From the NCBI GenBank assembly GCA_021234155.1, contig JAJEKV010000033.1:1449745-1513744 (forward strand): a DNA stretch of 64,000 nucleotides. Reading direction: 5' to 3'. The position numbers and the translations under genes are program-made. Every line of letters begins with the position of its first letter. The first letter of the stretch is position 1. Shown here one piece after another: positions 58,585 to 64,000 of this stretch. The notes beneath the pieces were generated by a model, which saw only the letters and a list, made by a program, of their open reading frames with translations, made no database searches and was not told where the DNA came from. This stretch comes from Isoetes taiwanensis. Lineage: Eukaryota; Streptophyta; Lycopodiopsida; Isoetales; Isoetaceae.

Positions 58585-60330
58585 TATTCTTTCGAGCTTC
58601 TATTGCAATACCTTCATATTACAGATTCCATGCTGACGCTTGGAATTGTGAATGCTTATATAAATCTCAAAGGTTGGTCTAACAAAGTTCCAAATGTGTC
58701 TGTGCCTTTATATGATTATGATCAGTTTTTCCTGGTCAGCCCTCGGAGTTGCCCGAGGAAGAAGACTCAACTACATTACCTGGAAAAATGCAAGAGGCAT
58801 TGGATTCTATTAACCAGAAAGAGATTTACTGGGGGGTAAGCAGAAGGTGTTAACTTTTATTGATATTATTCAAAAGCTTAGTAACTATCTTGTTATTTAC
58901 CATGATTTGCAGGTGCTTGGATTTAGTAGAAGATAGGTTCAAGAAAGAACAGACTGCAGATGCGGACAAAGCCGCATTGGAAGCCAAAGAAATAGAAGGT
59001 GAAGATGGGAAGGTGAGCATCATATATTGGGCCCATCTATAAATATATGCGGCTCCACTAATACGGACTGATGCAGAAGCGAGCTTCAGATGGAAAGCAG
59101 GACCTGATGAACAAGAAACTAAAGAAAGATAAAGCGACTTCTAAGGATTTGAAGCAAAATGATAATTTAAATGTATTTGAGAACTACTTTCCTGCAGTGT
59201 GTGCAATGGCATGTCAATTGCAACTATATTGCGACTGGATCCAGTGACAAGACCGTAAGATTATGGGTTGTGCAAACAGGGGAATGCATGTGTGTATTTG
59301 CTGGACATAGGGGAATGGTCGTGTCCTTGGCCATGTCACCTGATGGGCGTTATATGGCATCTGGAGATGAAGATGGTGCAATAATGATGTGGGATTTGGC
59401 AACCACAAAATGTGTATCTCCTTTGCTAGGACACATGGGTAGTGTATGGAGCCTTGCATTCAGGTAATATCCCTTTGTCGTTTCCAGAATCTCAAGAATT
59501 TTAAGCAAATGTTGCATATAACCATAAGACAACATTTCGTTAAGATCTTGAGAGATTTTGATGACCCTATGCTTGAAGGAAGATTCCGCTAGATGCAAAT
59601 GACCGCATGAGGATTTTGCTGTTAATTGTGAGCATAACTTCGATAATGTTTAGATTTGGATGTATGAATGGTTGTTGAGTGTTTCATGACATATGCCAAA
59701 GAGGTTGTCCACTGTGCTATTCAGAAAAGCCGATTTGCCAGCATTAAAATTTCCAAATGTTCATTGAAATTTGCTTTCCACTCGTACTACATTTAGGAAT
59801 TGAAGATATTCTTTATTCCATGCGTAAATAACTAAACTCCATGTTTTATCCCAAAGAAATAAGGCTCCTGCTTGCTTTGGGCTCAGCAGACAATACACTG
59901 AGGTTGTGGGATATCAATGCCAGTTCTAAAGCCTCTCGCATTGCAGACAAGTATGCACCTTTTTTAAAGTCATATTGTTGTTCTTAGCAAGGTAGGAATA
60001 TTCTATTTTGGTTTGTATACATCTTTTGGCACAGGTTTTAAGGGGCCATATAGCATAGTCTTCTCCTGTTTACCTTTTGAAGCTATGACTGCAGGATGAG
60101 GACGTTTACTCCTTTTTTGAACCTTCTAATGGGAAACTTGGTGACAGTAAGTACCCAAGGATTGCAGATAAGAGTAACAATAAGGTGCTTGCACATTCTA
60201 AGACATTTTCCATATCGTCATCAGATCATATCCTTGGAAAAAAGGAAGCACAGGAAGAAACCTGGGAAGCATGGGAAGGGTCTTATTGTGCTAGACTTGA
60301 AAGGAGAAAAATTATTTCTCTTCCAAAAGA
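58585..60330 (+). pseudogene. TAF5: TAF5 (TFIID subunit 5) pseudogene, internally deleted
   Basis: Exons in order: 58585-58835 (YSFELLLQYLHITDSMLTLG; after a frame change LPEEEDSTTLPGKMQEALDS, INQKEIYWG), 58913-59012 (LDLVEDRFKKEQTADADKAA), 59077-59171 (Lys-rich KRASDGKQDLMNKKLKKDKA), 59198-59463 (WD repeats: CVQWHVNCNYIATGSSDKTV, HRGMVVSLAMSPDGRYMASG, MMWDLATTKC), 59857-59950 (LALGSADNTLRLWDIN) and perhaps 60095 onward (MRTF). TAF5 scaffolds TFIID at promoters. Missing are the N-terminal half and the first three WD repeats: the donor after 59171 lies only 26 bp from the acceptor at 59197, too short to splice. Frameshifts occur in exon 1 and the last exon, and WD residues are changed (RLWVVQ for RLWDVQ). 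Other introns are normal, so this is a DNA-level duplicate with a deletion. Sequence after MRTF does not match TAF5. Confidence 0.85.
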
Positions 60331-60858
60331 GGGCGGGAAGAGATCTGTTGCTCGTTATTCTCTAGGTTCAACAGAGGAAGTCATTGCTTTTTTTTAAGGA
60401 AATTGTTAAGGGCTATCTAGAAGTATCTCATGTTGAGAAAGCAGGTAGGAGGAAACATACAGGAAGGTCTCCGAGGTTGGCGAAAGCCGCGAGTAATCCA
60501 TAGTATCTGTGGGATTTCTGTATAAATGCCAAGAGTGTAAAAGCTTCCTTGTAACTACCTACATTGGATCAAAAGAAAAAGCATTTTTGTCCCCAACTGC
60601 CTCAGATACAAGGATTGGAAATAAAAGAAAGCTGATTGGCCACAATACTCCCATTTCATAGTCAGACTTCTCTCTAGAAAATGGCCATAGGTTGCTCACC
60701 ATGGCATGCTAATGATTGGGTCAGATCCCCAAGTGTTATTATTCTTGTAGAAGTTTAGGATTGATCTATTTAGATTCCAGAAAAGGGTTCGAAGTCCAAT
60801 AACTAGCCAACAAGTATTAATTTAAAGTGTTAATGTGGTTAGAATATAAAACGAGAGG

Positions 60859-62100
60859 AAGGAAGGAAGGAAGGAAGAAAATTTTAACGTCCACGGAACC
60901 CAATCGGGTTATGGGACCAGAACCAACAAAGGGGGCATAAGCCCTAACAGATCAGAGGGCCGAAGCCCAAAAAAGTAGAACATGGGGTCCAAGCCCCGTT
61001 TCAACACAGAAATAACCAAACCCGAACGAAACAAAAAAAATAAAAATAAAAAAATACAGAGCTATACAGTAAGTGCCCATGGATCAGATGGCCACTGATC
61101 TCGAATGATAGCTTGACCTCCCCTATAAATGACCCCCACTTCCGGGCCAGAGGCGAAGCCTCTCGCGACACCGACATAGCTCTTCTTTCCGCCTACGAGC
61201 CGTGGCTGGAGTCAAGTCTTCCGGACGGGAGAAGGTGGTTCCTTTCAAATGGTTGCCATGTCGCGGGGATGGGCAATCGGGAAAGAGCATCTTGAAAGCG
61301 CACCAAGAGGTGGCGAGGGACGGTCGGACCGCCTTCGCCCAACCCGCTTGGTCGAGACAATACCATGTGCTTGGATATGCATCACCGGGTAAAAACTGCG
61401 GCGGCTTCATCTCGTAGCAAGAGAATCACCCGTCTCCGAATACCCACAATAACGTAGGTTCAAGTATGCATCCTCGGGCAAAGTATGTGTGGATCCTCGT
61501 GATTTGTCATCATCTTTAGGCATATCATTCACATGGTCGGGCCCGCGTATGCGTGGATCCATGTAGTTCATTATCACCTGCGTGCATATGATTCACATGC
61601 TCGGGGCGTGCAATCGTGCTAGACACCGGCCCGGCAAAGATACTATGATCTACTTGGCCGTGGCCCACGATTGTAGCAACAACTCTAGAAGCCGCACCCG
61701 CCTTTGTAAGGGTAACGAAATTCTTTATTGCCGCGGACAAGGATGAGAGCATACCGCTCGTATGCCGGCTAGGATATCTCGATGTGCAGTTCATCCGGAA
61801 AGCATGAAGCCTATCTAGCGCATTGACGGGGGACGATCGAGGAACCGGTTGTGGATCCGGCTGGGACAGAATAGGACGCTGGGGCCCAAAAGAAGGGGCT
61901 GCCTGGAGATAGGGCTCTATCGTGGGATCATAAGGCTTACCAGATGACACAGGCACCGTGATAAGGTTCTTTGCCTTGCGGGTCTCTCTGGCCATACGTT
62001 TGATTGTACGGGTCATGCTGAGGCTATGTTTGGGGGTGCCAAAGTTTGAGGGGTCTCTGGCTGCCTGAAGGGTGCTTAGAATCCAATTTGGGGACTCCAA
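60859..62100 (-). mobile_element. Minus-strand retroelement with (TTCC)n tail
   Basis: Read on the minus strand, the 3' end is GTCCCATAACCCGATTGGGT followed by TCCGTGGACGTTAAAATTTT and a (CTTC)n tail (60880-60859), matching the end of the insert at 40.7 kb. Upstream, two frames are open (61410-61123 and 62100-61525). The second has an internal Met giving MTRTIKRMARETRKAKNLIT, with a basic N-terminus, then Pro-rich and Ala/Ser-rich segments. I recognise no RT, endonuclease or ORF1 RNA-binding domain. It may be a non-autonomous partner of the L1 LINEs, an internally deleted LINE, or a retrocopied host transcript. The 5' edge is uncertain and might reach about 62420. Confidence 0.6.
60897..60910 (-). 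other. 3'-end stem-loop of the minus-strand element
   Basis: On the minus strand AACCC-GATT-GGGTT: the same loop as the element at 40.74 kb, with the second base pair changed on both sides (G:C to A:T). Confidence 0.6.
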
Positions 62101-62429
62101 AAAGCAGGCAGAGCACCTTTTGGGCGTTTGGGGGTTTTGGGGCTAGAGAGAGATTCCTAGAGAGAGAAAACCAGAAAGGGGCAAATCAAGGGGGTCTATG
62201 CAAGGGCAGTGAGGGCGCGATGCTAAGAGCAATACTGGGGCACAAAACAGTCCAAAATAATTCAAAGCAATCCAAAACCTGGTACCTATGGCCGATGCTG
62301 TGGATGGAAATCCTTGCTGGCCCGAGGCTTGGGCTGGTAACCTCGGAGTAGAACGGAACCAGATCCGATTCTCAGATCTTGATGCTAACTCCCCGGTGGA
62401 GTTACATGAGCATGGCCTCAAGGCCTTGA

Positions 62430-62835
62430 GCTTAGGCTGACTTCAAAGCGCCTTAGAGACAGGGAAAGTGCTAGGGCATGACTTGCCAGTTAACTTGTAA
62501 TAGAAATAGAAATAGACTGGGCAAAATTAGGGAGCTTCTAGTACACCATATTTTGAGTCTCTAAATCAAGTTATCCCTATTGGACGAAATAATAGACTAG
62601 ACAAATTGAGACACTTAATGTTACACCGCATTCCAATATGTAGCACAATAATGTGGGGGTTACTTTTAGATTTTTATACGTTTTTTCACATGGTTTTTCT
62701 ATGATTTCGTTGTTGTATTCGTTGAGGTGTACTAAATAGTATTTCTAGAGTGCACCCTTTATGGGCCGTTGATTTTCGTTGGTTGGAACAATCCGAGGGT
62801 TGTTGTCTTTCTTTGCATGTGTTTGTGCATGAACA
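62430..62835. other. Intergenic, nothing recognised
   Basis: No gene or repeat edge seen apart from the minisatellite that follows. Confidence 0.4.
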
Positions 62836-62937
62836 CTGCGCATGTGTATGCATGTGCACATGCATGTGCATGTGTGTGCATGTGCAAATGCAAGTGCATG
62901 TGCATGTGTGTGCATGTGTGCATATGCATGTGTACTT
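62836..62937. repeat. TGCATG/TGTGCA minisatellite
   Basis: About 100 bp of irregular TGCATG and TGTGCA units (alternating purine-pyrimidine), a sequence type prone to Z-DNA. It creates Cys/Met/His-rich open frames on both strands which are artefacts of the repeat. Confidence 0.9.
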
Positions 62938-62939
62938 GC

Positions 62940-63640
62940 CCTCTTGGATTCTTATTGCCGGAGTGGATTTTACTACCACGAGATGGATTTTTTGCTCACA
63001 CTTACAAAGGTATTTGTTTTTTAATGTTTCTTCAGTTAGCATAATGTTTTTTTTACAAGGTATTGATTTCTTGATTATACAATGTAGTGCTGCAAAACCC
63101 CCTTTTGTTTCCTTCCTAAGATTTGCTGCAGATTCAAGTTTAGGCCCTGTTTGCTTCCAACTCTTGGATATTCCTGGCTTCCGGATTGTTCATAGCAGCC
63201 AGCCTTTAGCTTCAATCAACAAACGGATTCTTATGCACACAACAAGCGGATTATTCCACGCCCTTTTCCATGTCACGCAAATCAGTCAAACAGTGGCCAC
63301 AAGAATGCATTTATATTGTAGGTTTGGAACTTTAATCGAACCATAAGGTGAATCATGCATTACCTTTAAGCTAGAGAATGGATTGATAAACAATGGTGTC
63401 ATTGTGAAAGAGAAATAGTTGTAGCGGAAGTAACAATATGTAGCATAATAACAGGGGGTTTTCTTTGTGTTGCAAACTTTATGACTTTCAAAATAATGGA
63501 ATCAATCTGCTCTATCTTTATGGTAACTTTTACTTATGTTCTATTTGTTTTATTGTGATCAAATTCAAAAGCTACAGGTGATGAAAGCCTCAAATGAATT
63601 CTAGTTTTTTTCTGGTTTGAATTCTAAAATTTTTGTTACA
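62940..63640. other. Intergenic, nothing recognised
   Basis: A frame crossing the minisatellite continues to 63346 and looks partly protein-like (SLGPVCFQLLDIPGFRIVHS), but has no known domain and no homologous copy in the window. Confidence 0.35.
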
Positions 63641-63649
63641 CCCGCGGGG

Positions 63650-63945
63650 GGGGGAGGCGTCCCTAAGGCCCCGAAGGGGCCAAAAAATCTTTTTTGCAAC
63701 ACAAATCATTAACATCCAACATATAAAAATTAAATCCCCCAACACATAACAACCAACACATAACAACCAATACATAACAACCATTGACATTAACAACCAA
63801 CACATAACTACCATTGACATTAATTAACACAACCATTGGGTCCAACACATTTAAATTAAAATCCCCCTTAAACCCCCTTTAGTTTGGGTGCATATTCACA
63901 CGGGGGTGGCGTGAGGGGGCGGCGAGAGCCCTCATAATTGTATTG
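63650..63945 (-). repeat. Dispersed repeat R2, copy 2
   Basis: Reverse-complement homologue of 1957-2140. It contains a GGCCCCTTCGGGGCC hairpin (about 63667-63681) next to a G9 run, then a minisatellite of about 17-20-bp units (CAACACATAACAACCA and variants, about 63738-63835), then the conserved CCCCCTTAAACCCCCTTT and GGTGCATATTCACACGGGGG blocks. Copy 1 has far fewer minisatellite units. Confidence 0.7.
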
Positions 63946-64000
63946 TGCACGTACGAAATCAACACCATATAGTATTCCGCTTGAAATCTTATAGTATTTT

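Noticed and set aside
58585-60330. TAF5 as a working gene
   Set aside because: Missing N-terminal half and three WD repeats, frameshifts, and a 26-bp unspliceable intron.
62750-63346. Cys/Met/His-rich frame of 198 residues (and a His/Thr/Cys-rich frame opposite)
   Set aside because: Composition follows the TGCATG minisatellite on both strands; no domain.
63738-63835. CRISPR-like regularly spaced repeats
   Set aside because: Units are directly adjacent and variable with no unique spacers; a eukaryotic minisatellite.

Overview
This is nuclear DNA from a eukaryote, almost certainly a land plant with a large, repeat-rich genome. Gene remnants have GT-AG introns, the retroelements are plant-type L1 LINEs, there is a plant-style non-coding LTR element, and the recognisable host gene fragments (TFIID subunit TAF5, cyclophilin, Pollen Ole e 1 family) are plant-like. 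Nothing bacterial, plastid or mitochondrial was seen. A non-flowering lineage such as a fern is a guess, based on the unfamiliar low-copy protein families and the state of the LINEs; the sequence does not prove it. No gene in the window looks clearly intact. Layout: 1-11.8 kb holds dispersed and tandem repeats, a decayed intron-bearing cyclophilin pseudogene (2.6-3.6 kb, minus) and an unknown coding family called X1 here (about 8.1-9.3 kb; second copy at 35 kb, minus). 11.9-18.9 kb holds three decayed coding units: X2 (minus; second copy at 28.8-30.9 kb, plus), X3 (plus, with a Cys-rich CCC-I-Y-H motif) and a RING-H2/coiled-coil gene (minus) that ends 22 bp from X3 and carries a tandem duplication of one exon with its intron. 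19-31 kb holds scattered relics: a possible RNase H piece, an Ole e 1 family pseudogene bracketed by GAATACGG-rich ends, a LINE fragment and, at 31.0 kb, a 314-bp MITE-like element. The most striking region is 38.2-57.8 kb. Five L1-type LINE copies (called B, C, D, E, F here) lie head to tail on the plus strand. Each downstream copy begins exactly where the pyrimidine microsatellite tail of the previous one stops. Copies C and E keep both ORF1 and ORF2 regions; B, D and F are 5'-truncated; all carry stops or frameshifts. Copy E is split by a very young LTR retrotransposon (52717-56775): its two 447-bp LTRs differ at one position, it has a perfect 5-bp target duplication ATGAG, a tRNA-Asp-like primer site and a G-rich polypurine tract, and it has no gag or pol. 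Six retroelement 3' ends (four LINEs and two other elements) share a small stem-loop just upstream of a short-repeat tail; the stem sequence varies while pairing is kept. The end of the window has a deleted, intron-bearing TAF5 pseudogene (58.6-60.1 kb), a minus-strand retroelement ending in (TTCC)n (about 62.1-60.86 kb), a TGCATG-rich minisatellite, and a second copy of a repeat also found at 2 kb. How the parts act together: the window records repeated rounds of LINE insertion into earlier LINE tails, later LTR insertion, and genomic duplication of host gene pieces. It is not a set of cooperating genes.
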